Origin: Mesorhizobium opportunistum WSM2075
GTDB lineage: Bacteria > Pseudomonadota > Alphaproteobacteria > Rhizobiales > Rhizobiaceae
Direction of reading: 5' to 3'
NCBI RefSeq assembly: GCF_000176035.2
Contig: NC_015675.1
Location: 4,530,001-4,594,000 of the forward strand
Length of the DNA stretch: 64,000 bases
This document shows positions 52,576-61,650 of the stretch, piece by piece (position 1 is the first letter of the stretch; every line of letters begins with the position of its first letter). The notes beneath the pieces were generated by a model. It saw only the letters and a program-made list of their open reading frames with translations, searched no databases and was not told where the DNA came from. The position numbers were made by a program, and so were the translations under genes.

Positions 52576-53530
52576 GGACTGGACGGACCGGCATTGCCGC
52601 TTCTTCCATCGCCAGCTGACGACCTGTGCGCTGCTCTACACCGAGATGGTGGTGGCCGACGCGGTCATCCAGGGCGCGCGCGATCGGCTGCTTGGCTTCG
52701 ATCAGGCGGAACATCCGGTCGCCCTCCAGCTCGGCGGCTCCGACCCCGCGAAACTTGCCGAGGCGGCGCGCATTGGCGAAGCGTTCGGCTATGACGAGAT
52801 CAATCTCAATGTCGGCTGTCCGTCGGACCGCGTCCAGTCAGGTACGTTCGGCGCCTGTCTGATGAAAGTGCCCGACCTTGTCGCCGACTGCGTCGCGGCC
52901 ATGAAAGCGACGGTGAAGATCCCCGTCACCGTGAAATGCCGCATCGGCGTCGACGAACAGGATCCCGAACCGGCGCTCGATGCGCTGGCGAACGGGGTTT
53001 TCGAAGCCGGTACCGACGCCTTGTGGGTGCATGCGCGCAAGGCCTGGCTGGAAGGGTTGAGCCCGAAGGAAAACCGCGACATCCCGCCGCTCGACTACAA
53101 CAGGGTCTATCGGCTGAAGGCCGGAAAACCGAACAAATTCATTGGGATCAATGGCGGAATTCAGTCGCTTGACGAAGCGCGTGGGCATCTCGATCATGTC
53201 GACGGCGCCATGCTTGGCCGCGCCGCCTACCACACACCAGGTATTCTGGCTGGCGTCGATGCCGCGTTCTACGGCACTGAGCCAGCGGCATTCGATTTCG
53301 CCGCCCTGATCGATGCGATGGCGGACTATGCGGCGCGCCATATAGAACAGGGTGGGCGGCTTGGCCATGTCACCCGCCACATGGTCGGGCTGTTCCACGG
53401 ACTGCCCGGCGCGCGCCGCTACCGCCAGATTCTATCGACCGACGCGACCCGGCCCGGCGCCGGGCCGGACGTGCTGAAGACGGCTTTCGCGGCTGTGGTA
53501 TTCGGCGGAGCGGCGGCGGAAGCGGCCTGA
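52532..53530 (+). CDS. dusA: tRNA-dihydrouridine synthase A
   Basis: A 332-residue flavoprotein that reduces uridine in the tRNA D-loop. It has A-P-M-M-D-W-T-D-R-H-C-R at the start, N-L-N-V-G-C-P-S with the catalytic Cys, V-K-C-R-I-G and G-I-N-G-G-I. The first 10 residues (M-L-K-Y-Q-E-H-R-L-A) differ from what I expect of a DusA start, and no clear ribosome site is present, consistent with replacement of the 5' end by the inserted element. The rest looks intact. It is the first gene of the core segment. Confidence 0.92.
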   Translation: MLKYQEHRLALAPMMDWTDRHCRFFHRQLTTCALLYTEMVVADAVIQGARDRLLGFDQAEHPVALQLGGSDPAKLAEAARIGEAFGYDEINLNVGCPSDRVQSGTFGACLMKVPDLVADCVAAMKATVKIPVTVKCRIGVDEQDPEPALDALANGVFEAGTDALWVHARKAWLEGLSPKENRDIPPLDYNRVYRLKAGKPNKFIGINGGIQSLDEARGHLDHVDGAMLGRAAYHTPGILAGVDAAFYGTEPAAFDFAALIDAMADYAARHIEQGGRLGHVTRHMVGLFHGLPGARRYRQILSTDATRPGAGPDVLKTAFAAVVFGGAAAEAA

Positions 53531-53536
53531 AGCACC

Positions 53537-54241
53537 TCAGTCCCGGAGGACCATGCGGTCGCCGCGCACGTCGAAGCCCGACAGCGAGCCGATGAAGTTC
53601 ATGCCGAGCAGGCTCTGGCTGAGCATGCCGGGTGCCGCCACCATCACCGACATGTCCTTGCGCACGATGCCGCCGATCGCCACCTCGTTGGTCTTGACGG
53701 CTGCGGCGCGCGCCATGCCGTTGGCGGTCGAAACCGGTATCGTGTAGTTGAGCACCGCCGGATTGAAGCCAGCGGCTTGCGCGTCCTGCGACGTCAACAC
53801 GGTGCTGGTCGCGCCGGTGTCGACCACGGCGCGGACCGGGTTGCCGTTGATCAGGATGCGCGCTTCGAAGTGGCCATTGTCGGCCTTGTCGAGGGTCACG
53901 GTGGCGTGGCCGTCTTCGACGCCGAGCGCCAGCGGACTGCCGGGAACGAGGCCCGCGGTCACCCGGCTGGCAACGTCCTGCAGTTCGTAGCGATACTGAT
54001 AGCCGGCGATCAGCGCGAGCACGATTGCCACCCAGGCGCCAAGATTGCGGGCCATGTCGCCCAACGGGCGGCCCGACCGCAGCAGGCCGGCGCCGATAAG
54101 GGCACCGAAGGCGCCAAGCCAGATCAGCCGGCCGAAATCGTCATTGTCGACGCCGAGCGTGCTGCCGGCGGAATCGTTGAGCATGAGCAGGACTGCCCCC
54201 ATGCCGATCACGGCCATCAGAATCCAGAACAGCCGGCCCAT
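53537..54241 (-). CDS. Retropepsin-like clan AA aspartic protease (TIGR02281 type)
   Basis: A 234-residue membrane-anchored protein: three hydrophobic segments in the first 100 residues, then a single retropepsin-like domain with V-V-D-T-G-A-T-S-T-V-L. As a monomer with one D-T-G it should act as a dimer. The family is widespread in Rhizobiales and its substrates are not established. The ATG at 54241 (M-G-R-L-F-W) has GAGG upstream; a longer frame starts at 54298. Six bases from the dusA stop, convergent. Confidence 0.85.
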   Translation of the reverse strand: MGRLFWILMAVIGMGAVLLMLNDSAGSTLGVDNDDFGRLIWLGAFGALIGAGLLRSGRPLGDMARNLGAWVAIVLALIAGYQYRYELQDVASRVTAGLVPGSPLALGVEDGHATVTLDKADNGHFEARILINGNPVRAVVDTGATSTVLTSQDAQAAGFNPAVLNYTIPVSTANGMARAAAVKTNEVAIGGIVRKDMSVMVAAPGMLSQSLLGMNFIGSLSGFDVRGDRMVLRD

Positions 54242-54302
54242 CCGTGCCTCGTCAAACCAAAGAGTTAGAGCAGTTCGCCGTTTCCGTGAAACGATCAACT
54301 GC

Positions 54303-54533
54303 TTAGAGTGCGTCGCGTTCGCGCGCCATGCGGGTGCGGCGCGTTTCCCGGCGCGGCCGGCGCTCGACCGTTTCCAGCCGGGCCGGCAGTTCGGCCATCA
54401 CGCTGCGGCGCGTTTCCGGCGTCATCCCCATCCAGGCACCGATTTCCTCGCGCGTGCGGCCGCAGCCGAAGCAGAAGCCGGTCTTCATGTCGATCGAGCA
54501 GACGAGGATGCACGGGGATTCGATGGCCGTCAT
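54303..54533 (-). CDS. DUF1289 protein
   Basis: A 76-residue protein with the DUF1289 Cys pattern: S-P-C-I-L-V-C, G-F-C-F-G-C-G-R-T, followed by W-M-G-M. Four closely spaced Cys suggest metal binding. The C-terminal 30 residues are Arg-rich. Function unknown; a common small gene of alpha- and gammaproteobacteria. The ATG at 54533 is chosen from the motif position, with AGAGAAAG upstream. Confidence 0.87.
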   Translation of the reverse strand: MTAIESPCILVCSIDMKTGFCFGCGRTREEIGAWMGMTPETRRSVMAELPARLETVERRPRRETRRTRMARERDAL

Positions 54534-54766
54534 GACTTTCTCTTGAGGTTTCCGCTCGGAATCCCTCGTTCCATCTCCACATGGTGCAACGGCAAAGCCA
54601 ATGCAAGCCCTCGCGATCGCGCCCTCCGCCGCCGTCTTTGCGGCAATCAAGCAAGAAGGACGATCGGGCAAGAAGGGCGACCGGGCAAGAAGGACGATCG
54701 AGAGGTTGTGCCGATCACGCAAGGCAGCTATGCCGCTCACCACCTCCAGGAACGATTGCTCCCGAC

Positions 54767-55765
54767 ATGACCAGCGCACTGCCTTTCGACGATTTTCGCA
54801 ACCTGCTCGCCAACCTGCCGGCAGCCGACATGACTGCCCAAGCACGCGTACGCACGCTGTTCGCCAAAGCCGACAAACCGGGGAATTCGCTTGGCCGTAT
54901 AGAGGACGTCGCCGCGTGGCTTGCGGCCTGGAGCGGCCGGGCTCCGCCCGCCGTGACAAGGCCGCTGATGGCGGTCTTTGCCGGCAATCATGGGGTTGTC
55001 AGGCAGGGTATTTCGCCGCGTCCGGTGGCGGCGACCGCCAACGCGGTCGAGCTTTGCGCGGCCGGCGGTGCCGCGATCAACCAGATCTGCATTGCCAACG
55101 ACCTCGGGCTGAAAGTGTTCGATCTTGCCCTGCACATCCCGACCGGCGACATCACCGAGGACGCAGCGCTCGACGAGCGCGGCTGCGCAGCCACAATGGC
55201 CTTCGGCATGGAAGCGATTGCCGGCGGCACCGACCTGCTTTGCCTCGGCGATCTGGGCGTCGGCAATTCGACCGTCGCCGCGGCCTTGCTCGCCGCGCTG
55301 TTCGGGGGCAGGGGTGCCGACTGGATCGGCCCGGGGTCCGGCGCCGATGCGGCGATGCAGGCCCGCAAGGCGGACGTCGTCGATGCGGCGCTGGCCTTTC
55401 ACGCCGGCCATCTCGAAGACCCGTTGGAGGTGCTGCGCCGGGTCGGCGGCCGCGAGTTCGCGGCGATGGCCGGCGCCATCCTCGCCGCGAGGATGCAGAA
55501 TATCCCCGTGCTGCTCGACGGCTTTGCCGCGACGGCCGCCGCGGCGGTGCTGCATGCCGCGAACCCTTCGGCAATAGACCATTGTCTTCTCGCCAGCCTG
55601 TCGCCGGAGCCGGGCCACGCCCAGGCCGCCGAGCGGCTCGGCCTTCGGCCGCTGCTCGACTGGGGCATAAGCCACGGCGAAGGGGCAGGGGCGGCCCTTG
55701 GCGCAGGCCTGGTCAAGGCGGCGGCATTGACCAGCTCGGGCATGGCGGCGGCTGTTCGGGGCTAG
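54767..55765 (+). CDS. cobT: Nicotinate-nucleotide-dimethylbenzimidazole phosphoribosyltransferase
   Basis: A 332-residue enzyme that makes alpha-ribazole phosphate for the cobalamin lower ligand. It has F-A-G-N-H-G-V near residue 70, A-A-I-N-Q-I, G-D-L-G-V-G-N-S-T and the closing G-E-G-A-G-A-A-L. Length is normal. The ATG at 54767 begins M-T-S-A-L-P-F; longer frames upstream are out of family. In some rhizobia this gene is called cobU. Confidence 0.92.
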   Translation: MTSALPFDDFRNLLANLPAADMTAQARVRTLFAKADKPGNSLGRIEDVAAWLAAWSGRAPPAVTRPLMAVFAGNHGVVRQGISPRPVAATANAVELCAAGGAAINQICIANDLGLKVFDLALHIPTGDITEDAALDERGCAATMAFGMEAIAGGTDLLCLGDLGVGNSTVAAALLAALFGGRGADWIGPGSGADAAMQARKADVVDAALAFHAGHLEDPLEVLRRVGGREFAAMAGAILAARMQNIPVLLDGFAATAAAAVLHAANPSAIDHCLLASLSPEPGHAQAAERLGLRPLLDWGISHGEGAGAALGAGLVKAAALTSSGMAAAVRG

Positions 55766-55786
55766 CGCCGTTCGGTCCTCGGCGAG

Positions 55787-56329
55787 TCAACGCCTGAAAT
55801 TGGGGATGCGGTAGACGACCGAGGCATATTTCAGATTGGAGCGGGTCTCGACCACACGGCCGCCAAGGCGTTCCGCGATTCTTCTGCTCGCCACGTTCTC
55901 TTCGGCGACAGGGTACGCGAAGCAATCGGGATCGAGTTCCACGGACGCCCATGCCGCGACGGCGGCAACGGCCTCCCCGCCGATGCCGTTTGCCTGTGCG
56001 TCCTCCCTGATCCAGATTCCGATCTCGGGGCAGGCAGTCCTTGCCGTGTGGAGGCCGACGAGCCCCAGACAACGATCGTCCGCCAGCCAACGCACGACGA
56101 AATGCAAATCCGATCCATCAAGGATGGACACCAGCCAGGATCGCCATACCTCGGCAAAGGCACTTGGCGATCGAGGCGGTTCCCACTGCATGAAGCGGGT
56201 GATTGCGGGCGTGATGGCCGCGAAGACCTCGTCAGCATCGCCGGCCGTAAACAGCTTCAGGCGGAGACGCTGCGATTTGATCTCGACACCACTGGCATCC
56301 CACTCGTCCGCCGCCATCGTCGTCCGCAA
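55787..56329 (-). CDS. GNAT acetyltransferase (RimJ/RimL-like)
   Basis: A 180-residue GNAT: S-Q-R-L-R-L-K near the start, F-A-A-I-T-P-A-I-T, E-I-G-I-W-I-R and the acetyl-CoA region G-I-G-G-E-A-V, then N-V-A-S-R-R-I-A-E-R-L-G. It is close to ribosomal-protein acetyltransferase relatives. Convergent with cobT, 21 bases apart. The ATG at 56317 is an alternative start. Confidence 0.85.
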   Translation of the reverse strand: MRTTMAADEWDASGVEIKSQRLRLKLFTAGDADEVFAAITPAITRFMQWEPPRSPSAFAEVWRSWLVSILDGSDLHFVVRWLADDRCLGLVGLHTARTACPEIGIWIREDAQANGIGGEAVAAVAAWASVELDPDCFAYPVAEENVASRRIAERLGGRVVETRSNLKYASVVYRIPNFRR

Positions 56330-56362
56330 TCCCCGTTCCTGACAGGTCGGTCGGCCAGGCGC

Positions 56363-57883
56363 CTATCGCCGCCGTGCCGCCACCGCCGCGGTCGGCAAAG
56401 CCGGCAGTTCTTCCATCACCCGGCTCAGCGGGAAGATGGCGATCGCCTCGGTGCCTTCGCGCAGCTTGGAATGAAGTTCGAACTCGCCGCCATGCATGGC
56501 AAGCAGACCTTGCACGATCGGCAGGCCAAGTCCCGTGCCTTGTTCGGCGCTCTTGATGGCGATCGAACCCTGGCCGAACGCCGAGAGCACCACCGGGATC
56601 TCGTCCTCGGGGATGCCCGGGCCATTGTCCTTGATCGAAATGTATTGTCCACCGCCCGCCGTCCAGCCGACGCGCACGCGGATTTCGCCGCCGGTGGCGG
56701 TGAACTTGATGGCGTTGGACAGGAGGTTGAGCGTGATCTGGCGCAAGGCGCGCTCATCGGCGAACAGGCGCGGCAATGTCTGTTCGAAATCCTGGATCAC
56801 GCGAATATCCTTGTTGCGTGCCTTCAGCTCCATCATGTGGCAGCAATCCTCGACGATGTTGAGCAACATCACCGGCTCTTCATTGAGCTGGTAGCGGCCG
56901 GCCTCGATGCGTGACAGGTCGAGGATCTCGTTGATCAGGTCGAGCAGATGCTGGCCGGAATCATGCACGTCATGCGCGTAGTCGCGATAGGTCGGATTGC
57001 TCATCGGCCCCAGCACCTCGTTAGCCATCACCTCGGAAAAGCCGAGAATGGCGTTGAGCGGCGTGCGCAATTCGTGGCTCATCGAAGCGAGGAAACGCGA
57101 TTTTGCCAAATTGGCATCCTCGGCCCGCCGCCGCGCCTCGTCCGACATCGATTTCGCTGTCTCCAGTTCGGCGATCAGCGCGTCCTTTTCCGAGCGGAAC
57201 GACAACATCATGAGGGATGAATCGTTGAGGTGACGGGCGACATAGGCGAAGAAAGGCAACGACAAGACCAGCAGTCCGGCCATGATCGCCTCGAGCGGCA
57301 TCCACAGCTTGGCGCCGGCATAGGCATAAAGCGCCACCGGAACGGCAAAGGTCGCCAACAGTGCCCCGCGAAGAGACGAGGCCATGATAGCCGTCCCCGC
57401 CATGGCAAACAACAGAACCACCGCCTTGACCACATGCAACTGGTCGACCGCGCAGGCGCCGCAGCCCAGCCAGACGAACCATGCCCAGCCGAGACCGCAA
57501 AGGAAATGGCCGACCAGGAATTCCCTGCGCGCTTGCAATGGGTTGAGCTCGGAAGCTTCCGTGCGCTCGATCCGACGCGCCATGAAGACGACGATCGTGT
57601 AGCAGGTGAGCGTGAATAGCGCCCAAAGCCCAATCTCATTGCCGACGCCGGCGAGCCGGCCGGCCGCGGCGATCGCCAGGACGAGCAGCGGGATGACCAC
57701 GGCGCCGCTTGTCATCGCGCGGGCGTGCAGTTTCAGGAGTTCGCGGTCGAAATCGAGATTGCCGGCCTGCTGCGAAAGACGGTCGCGCGTCTTGCGCACC
57801 GCGCGTGCCACATCGCTGTTGCGATGGGGTTTCCTGCGGTCCACAATGAACTTGTCCGCTGTGTTCGAGCGTTGCAAAGGCAT
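56363..57883 (-). CDS. Membrane sensor histidine kinase
   Basis: A 506-residue kinase. After a soluble lead of about 55 residues, five or six hydrophobic segments run from about 60 to 225; then a short coiled coil, HisKA with S-M-S-H-E-L-R-T-P-L-N-A, and an HATPase with N-L-L-S-N-A-I-K-F, D-N-G-P-G-I and G-T-G-L-G-L-P. No PAS domain. It resembles the DivJ/PleC-like kinases of alphaproteobacteria in its core, but I cannot assign an input. Its own regulator is not adjacent. Confidence 0.88.
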   Translation of the reverse strand: MPLQRSNTADKFIVDRRKPHRNSDVARAVRKTRDRLSQQAGNLDFDRELLKLHARAMTSGAVVIPLLVLAIAAAGRLAGVGNEIGLWALFTLTCYTIVVFMARRIERTEASELNPLQARREFLVGHFLCGLGWAWFVWLGCGACAVDQLHVVKAVVLLFAMAGTAIMASSLRGALLATFAVPVALYAYAGAKLWMPLEAIMAGLLVLSLPFFAYVARHLNDSSLMMLSFRSEKDALIAELETAKSMSDEARRRAEDANLAKSRFLASMSHELRTPLNAILGFSEVMANEVLGPMSNPTYRDYAHDVHDSGQHLLDLINEILDLSRIEAGRYQLNEEPVMLLNIVEDCCHMMELKARNKDIRVIQDFEQTLPRLFADERALRQITLNLLSNAIKFTATGGEIRVRVGWTAGGGQYISIKDNGPGIPEDEIPVVLSAFGQGSIAIKSAEQGTGLGLPIVQGLLAMHGGEFELHSKLREGTEAIAIFPLSRVMEELPALPTAAVAARRR

Positions 57884-57958
57884 GGAAACTTCAATTTATG
57901 CGCGCAGCGATTTCAAGGTGTTAAGCTACGTTCGAATGATTAACCAACCGTTTGCCAT

Positions 57959-58582
57959 ATGAGTCGTTCCTGGTCGCCAAGACCGCGCCGGCGATACGCG
58001 GCGCCGCGCCCGAGAAGCTTGTGGCGCAAGCTGCTGGACTACGGCCTGGCTGCCATCATCCTGGGACTGCTGATCTTGCTCGCGGCGCGCCTCGACAGGG
58101 TCGAGACGCGCAAGACGCAAGGCACGGCCATCGTCAATGACGGCGATTCCATCACGCTCGGCACCGAACGCATCCGCATGCGCGGCATCGACGCCCCGGA
58201 GTACACGCAGACCTGCCGCAGGAACGGCGCCGACTATCCCTGTGGCACGCTCGCGCGCCAGTCGCTGGTACGCCTGATCGCCGGCAGGCCCGTCACCTGC
58301 AGCGGCTGGCAGCGTGACCGCTATGGCCGGTTGCTTGGCGACTGCAAGGCCGGGGGCACCGACCTCAACCGCGCCCAGGTCGAGGCCGGCTGGGCCGTCG
58401 CCTATGGCGGCTTCGAAAGCGAGGAAGCGACTGCCCGCGCGGCGAAATCTGGTATCTGGGCGGGCACGTTCGATCAGCCGCAGGACTGGCGCGACAGCCA
58501 TCACGGCGAGGTCGTGGAACGAAAACACGGTACGCTGGCGTCGATTGGCGACGCCGCTCGGGAGATTTTTCGCTTCTGGTGA
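57959..58582 (+). CDS. Thermonuclease-family (SNase-like) protein
   Basis: A 207-residue protein with a basic N terminus, one membrane anchor or signal segment (Y-G-L-A-A-I-I-L-G-L-L-I-L-L) and a staphylococcal-nuclease domain: V-N-D-G-D-S-I, R-M-R-G-I-D-A-P-E and R-D-R-Y-G-R-L-L-G, which carry the calcium and catalytic residues. Two or more Cys in C-R-R-N-G-A-D-Y-P-C suggest a disulphide, so the domain is likely periplasmic. Divergent from the kinase at 56363. Confidence 0.87.
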   Translation: MSRSWSPRPRRRYAAPRPRSLWRKLLDYGLAAIILGLLILLAARLDRVETRKTQGTAIVNDGDSITLGTERIRMRGIDAPEYTQTCRRNGADYPCGTLARQSLVRLIAGRPVTCSGWQRDRYGRLLGDCKAGGTDLNRAQVEAGWAVAYGGFESEEATARAAKSGIWAGTFDQPQDWRDSHHGEVVERKHGTLASIGDAAREIFRFW

Positions 58583-58614
58583 AGCGCATCTACCTGGAGG
58601 AAAAGGAGGATCGA

Positions 58615-59226
58615 ATGAAGCTCTTCGACGGTGGCCGGGCGCCCAACCCGCGGCGGGTTCGTATTTTCCTTGCCGAGAAGGGGATCGCGGTGCCGCTGGT
58701 GCCCATCGACATGGGAGCGCTCGAGCACAAGGGCCAGGCGGTGCGTTCGCGCAATCCTTTGCAAAGGCTGCCGGTGCTCGAGCTCGATGACGGCACCGTC
58801 ATCACGGAATCCGTCGCCATCTGCCGCTATTTCGAGGAGTTGCATCCGGAGCCGGCCCTGTTCGGACGCGGTGCGCTCGGCAAGGCGCAGGTCGAGATGT
58901 GGCAGAGGCGGATGGAGTTCAACCTGCTCAGCAGCGTCACGCAGGCTTTTCGCCACATCCATCCGGCCATGAAGGACTGGGAAATCCCGCAGATCCCCGA
59001 ATGGGGCGAGGCCAACAAGCCGAAGGCCGTCGAATTTCTCAAACTTCTCGACGGCGAGTTGGCGAACCGGGAATTCGCCGCCGGCGACGATTATTCGATT
59101 GCCGATATCACCGGCCTGATCGCCGTCGACTTCATGAAACCGGCACGCATCAAGGTGCCGGAGGAATGCACCAATGTGCTGCGTTGGCATCAAACGATCT
59201 CCAGCCGGCCGAGTGCGGCTGCTTGA
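58615..59226 (+). CDS. Glutathione S-transferase
   Basis: A 203-residue GST: thioredoxin-like N domain (M-K-L-F-D-G-G-R-A-P-N-P-R-R-V-R) with V-L-E-L-D-D-G and T-E-S-V-A-I-C (glutathione site), then the helical C domain with Y-S-I-A-D-I-T-G. The ATG at 58615 has AAAGGAGG six bases upstream. It starts 32 bases after the nuclease, and its stop lies beside the next start. Confidence 0.9.
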   Translation: MKLFDGGRAPNPRRVRIFLAEKGIAVPLVPIDMGALEHKGQAVRSRNPLQRLPVLELDDGTVITESVAICRYFEELHPEPALFGRGALGKAQVEMWQRRMEFNLLSSVTQAFRHIHPAMKDWEIPQIPEWGEANKPKAVEFLKLLDGELANREFAAGDDYSIADITGLIAVDFMKPARIKVPEECTNVLRWHQTISSRPSAAA

Positions 59227-59228
59227 GC

Positions 59229-59840
59229 GTGGAACTCGACAGCTTCGCGGCAGCAGTCCGCGCCTGCCGCATCTGCGTCGAAAACCCCATCGGCAAACCG
59301 CTGCCGCATGAGCCGCGACCGGTGCTGCGGCCATCGTCCAGCGCCCGCATCCTCATCGCCAGCCAGGCGCCGGGAACCAAGGTGCACCTGTCAGGCATGC
59401 CGTTCACCGATGCCTCGGGCGACCGCCTGCGCAACTGGCTCGGCGTGACCAGCGACGAATTCTACGACACCGAGAAATTCGCCATCGTGCCGATGGGCTT
59501 CTGCTTTCCGGGACAGGACGCCAAGGGCGGCGACCTGCCGCCGAGGCGCGAATGCGCGCCTGCCTGGCGCGCGCCCTTGATGGCCCTGATGCCGCGGATA
59601 GACCTGGTGCTGACGATCGGCATCTATGCGCAATCCTGGCACATGGGCGCCGCGCGCCGCCCCTCGCTGACGGAAACGGTGAGGGACTGGCGCGCCATTT
59701 GGGAGAATTCCGTTGGTGCGAAAGTCTTGCCGCTGCCGCATCCGTCCTGGCGCAATACCGGCTGGTTGAAGCAGAATCCGTGGTTTGAAATGGATTTGCT
59801 GCCTTTCCTGCGGTCGGAAATCCGCTATCGCCTCGGCTAG
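59229..59840 (+). CDS. Uracil-DNA glycosylase-superfamily protein
   Basis: A 203-residue protein with C-R-I-C near residue 13, S-Q-A-P-G-T-K-V-H in the uracil-site position, D-R-L-R-N-W-L-G and a C-terminal L-P-H-P-S-W. This is the UDG-like fold seen in many rhizobial proteins annotated as uracil-DNA glycosylase; activity is not certain. Start is GTG (59229) or TTG (59223), the latter overlapping the GST stop. Probably co-transcribed with the GST gene. Confidence 0.82.
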   Translation: MELDSFAAAVRACRICVENPIGKPLPHEPRPVLRPSSSARILIASQAPGTKVHLSGMPFTDASGDRLRNWLGVTSDEFYDTEKFAIVPMGFCFPGQDAKGGDLPPRRECAPAWRAPLMALMPRIDLVLTIGIYAQSWHMGAARRPSLTETVRDWRAIWENSVGAKVLPLPHPSWRNTGWLKQNPWFEMDLLPFLRSEIRYRLG

Positions 59841-59948
59841 GCATTCAGCAAGAAATCACTCGCTTTTACGCCGTTCGGCAGAATTTCTTTCTTGTGAAAG
59901 GCCGAAATAAGAGGGAGTATAGCCAATCTATTCCCCAGGAGCGCTTCA

Positions 59949-60440
59949 ATGGACCGCCTCGACAGAAAAATTCTCCGCCTCCTGCAGGAGGACGCGACGC
60001 TCGCGGTCGCCGATGTCGCCAAGAAGGTCGGTCTGTCGACCACACCTTGCTGGCGCCGGATCCAGAAGCTCGAGGAAGAGGGCGTCATCAAGCGGCGCGT
60101 CGCCATTCTCGATCATGAGAAGGTCAATGTGCGGGTCACCGTCTTCGTGTCGATCCGCACCAATTCGCACAGCCACGAATGGCTGCGGCGGTTTTCCGAG
60201 GTCATCCAGGAATTTCCCGAGGTGGTCGAATTCTACCGCATGAGCGGTGACGTCGATTATCTCTTGCGCGTCGTGGTGCCCGATATTGCCGCCTATGACG
60301 CATTCTACAAGCGGCTGATCGCCAAGATCGAGATCCGTGACGTGTCGTCGTCCTTCGCCATGGAGCAGATCAAGTACACCACCGAAATCCCGCTCGACTA
60401 CATGGTGCTGGACAAGGAATCGGGCGCCAACGCTGCTTGA
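59949..60440 (+). CDS. Lrp/AsnC-family regulator
   Basis: A 163-residue Lrp: N-terminal HTH (D-R-K-I-L-R-L-L-Q-E-D-A, then C-W-R-R-I-Q-K-L-E-E) and a C-terminal RAM/ligand domain with M-S-G-D-V-D-Y-L-L-R-V. It binds amino acids and controls nearby or distant genes. Upstream (59846-59900) are A/T-rich repeats around AATTTCTTTCTTG that could be its own operator, which I note only as possible. The ATG is preceded by CAGGAG. Confidence 0.9.
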   Translation: MDRLDRKILRLLQEDATLAVADVAKKVGLSTTPCWRRIQKLEEEGVIKRRVAILDHEKVNVRVTVFVSIRTNSHSHEWLRRFSEVIQEFPEVVEFYRMSGDVDYLLRVVVPDIAAYDAFYKRLIAKIEIRDVSSSFAMEQIKYTTEIPLDYMVLDKESGANAA

Positions 60441-60455
60441 GCGAATGGCACCCGC

Positions 60456-61025
60456 TCAGTTCTTCTTTTTGTTGAGGAAACTCCAGGGCGAGTTCACCGG
60501 CAAGGTGATGGTGTCCGGTACGGTGTCGACGCCGACCACCTCCGCCTTGCGCACGCTATATCCGGACTGAATGACGCTGACGCCGTCGAGAATGAACAGC
60601 TGGCTCTTCTCCATCTCCGGCCTCAGGGCGCCGGTGACGGCCACCGGCTGGTAGGCTTGCGAGATCTTGTATGGACGGGCTGGTGTGACCAGCACGATCT
60701 GGTTGGGCGGCGGCGTCGGCATGTGGCTGCACGCACCCGTCCACGGCACCAGCAGAAACTGATAGACGAGGTCGCCGTCGCGATCGACCGGCAATGCATA
60801 GCCGGCCAATTCTATGGTCTTACCCCTTAGATCGAGCGACAGCGTCTCGCCGTGATCGGGCAGCTTTGCCGCGATCATCGGCAACCCTGCGTCTTCGGCA
60901 ACCGCCTGGGTCGCCGGGCGGAGATCCTTCCAGAATATATGTGAGGTTTCGGCCGAGGCGGAAGTGGCCGCGGATGCAAACGGCGCGGCCGCGAGCGCTA
61001 CGATCGACTTGAGAAGATTGCTCAT
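60456..61025 (-). CDS. DUF3299-domain exported protein
   Basis: A 189-residue protein with a signal peptide (L-L-K-S-I-V-A-L-A-A-A-P ending S-A-S-A). The DUF3299 region shows V-P-W-T-G-A-C-S-H-M-P-T-P-P-P-N-Q and V-T-G-A-L-R-P-E. The family is periplasmic and sometimes encoded with metal or lipoprotein systems; function unknown. Convergent with the Lrp gene. Confidence 0.82.
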   Translation of the reverse strand: MSNLLKSIVALAAAPFASAATSASAETSHIFWKDLRPATQAVAEDAGLPMIAAKLPDHGETLSLDLRGKTIELAGYALPVDRDGDLVYQFLLVPWTGACSHMPTPPPNQIVLVTPARPYKISQAYQPVAVTGALRPEMEKSQLFILDGVSVIQSGYSVRKAEVVGVDTVPDTITLPVNSPWSFLNKKKN

Positions 61026-61071
61026 CGGCCGCTTCCTTTGCGGGCGAGTAAAGACGCCGACGCCGATGACG

Positions 61072-61650
61072 TCAACGCTCCAACCGCATCACATGTCGGC
61101 GAGAACCGGCCATGCCGATCTCGTGGAAGCCGCGAACCGCAAATAGATCGCGAAAGCCCATAAAACGATAACTCGGCGACGCATCCTCCACCGGATAGGC
61201 CTCGATGATGCGCGCCCCCTTGGCGAAGGCATGGTCAATGGCTGCGTCGAGCAATGCGGAGGCAAGGCCACCGCCGCGCAGCGCCCTTGGCACATAAAAG
61301 CAGGCGATCGACCACACGCCGGTCTCGCTGTCATCTTGCCGATTTGAAAGCCTGCGGTAGGTTTCGCGCGGCGCAACGGAACACCAGCCGACCGCCTTGC
61401 CGTCTATCTCGGCGAGGATGCCGACTGGTGTGCCGGCATCGATGAGCGCCATCATCAGGCGTTTCTTCTCGTCGCTCTGGATATGTTCGCGGCCGGAGTA
61501 CCGCCATGCCATGCACCAGCAATATTTCGGCGCGCCGGGCTGTTCGAACAAGGTCTCGAAGCCGCCGCGCGTTGCCCGCGTCACCTCGGTGAAACGGATA
61601 TTGGCGATGTCAAACTTTTCTGACGGCGAGGCGTTCGAGTGTCTTGGCAT
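61072..61650 (-). CDS. GNAT-family acetyltransferase
   Basis: A 192-residue GNAT with Y-C-W-C-M-A-W-R-Y near residue 42, V-G-W-C-S-V-A-P, V-W-S-I-A-C-F-Y-V and the acetyl-CoA loop R-A-L-R-G-G-G-L-A. Its ATG at 61650 overlaps the AlkD gene by 41 bases, showing a shared transcript. A longer reading exists but the family start fits 61650. Confidence 0.82.
   Translation of the reverse strand: MPRHSNASPSEKFDIANIRFTEVTRATRGGFETLFEQPGAPKYCWCMAWRYSGREHIQSDEKKRLMMALIDAGTPVGILAEIDGKAVGWCSVAPRETYRRLSNRQDDSETGVWSIACFYVPRALRGGGLASALLDAAIDHAFAKGARIIEAYPVEDASPSYRFMGFRDLFAVRGFHEIGMAGSRRHVMRLER

Noticed and set aside
54601..55797. Arg-rich 398-codon plus-strand frame
   Set aside because: Overlaps cobT in another frame; composition is typical of a shifted high-GC reading.
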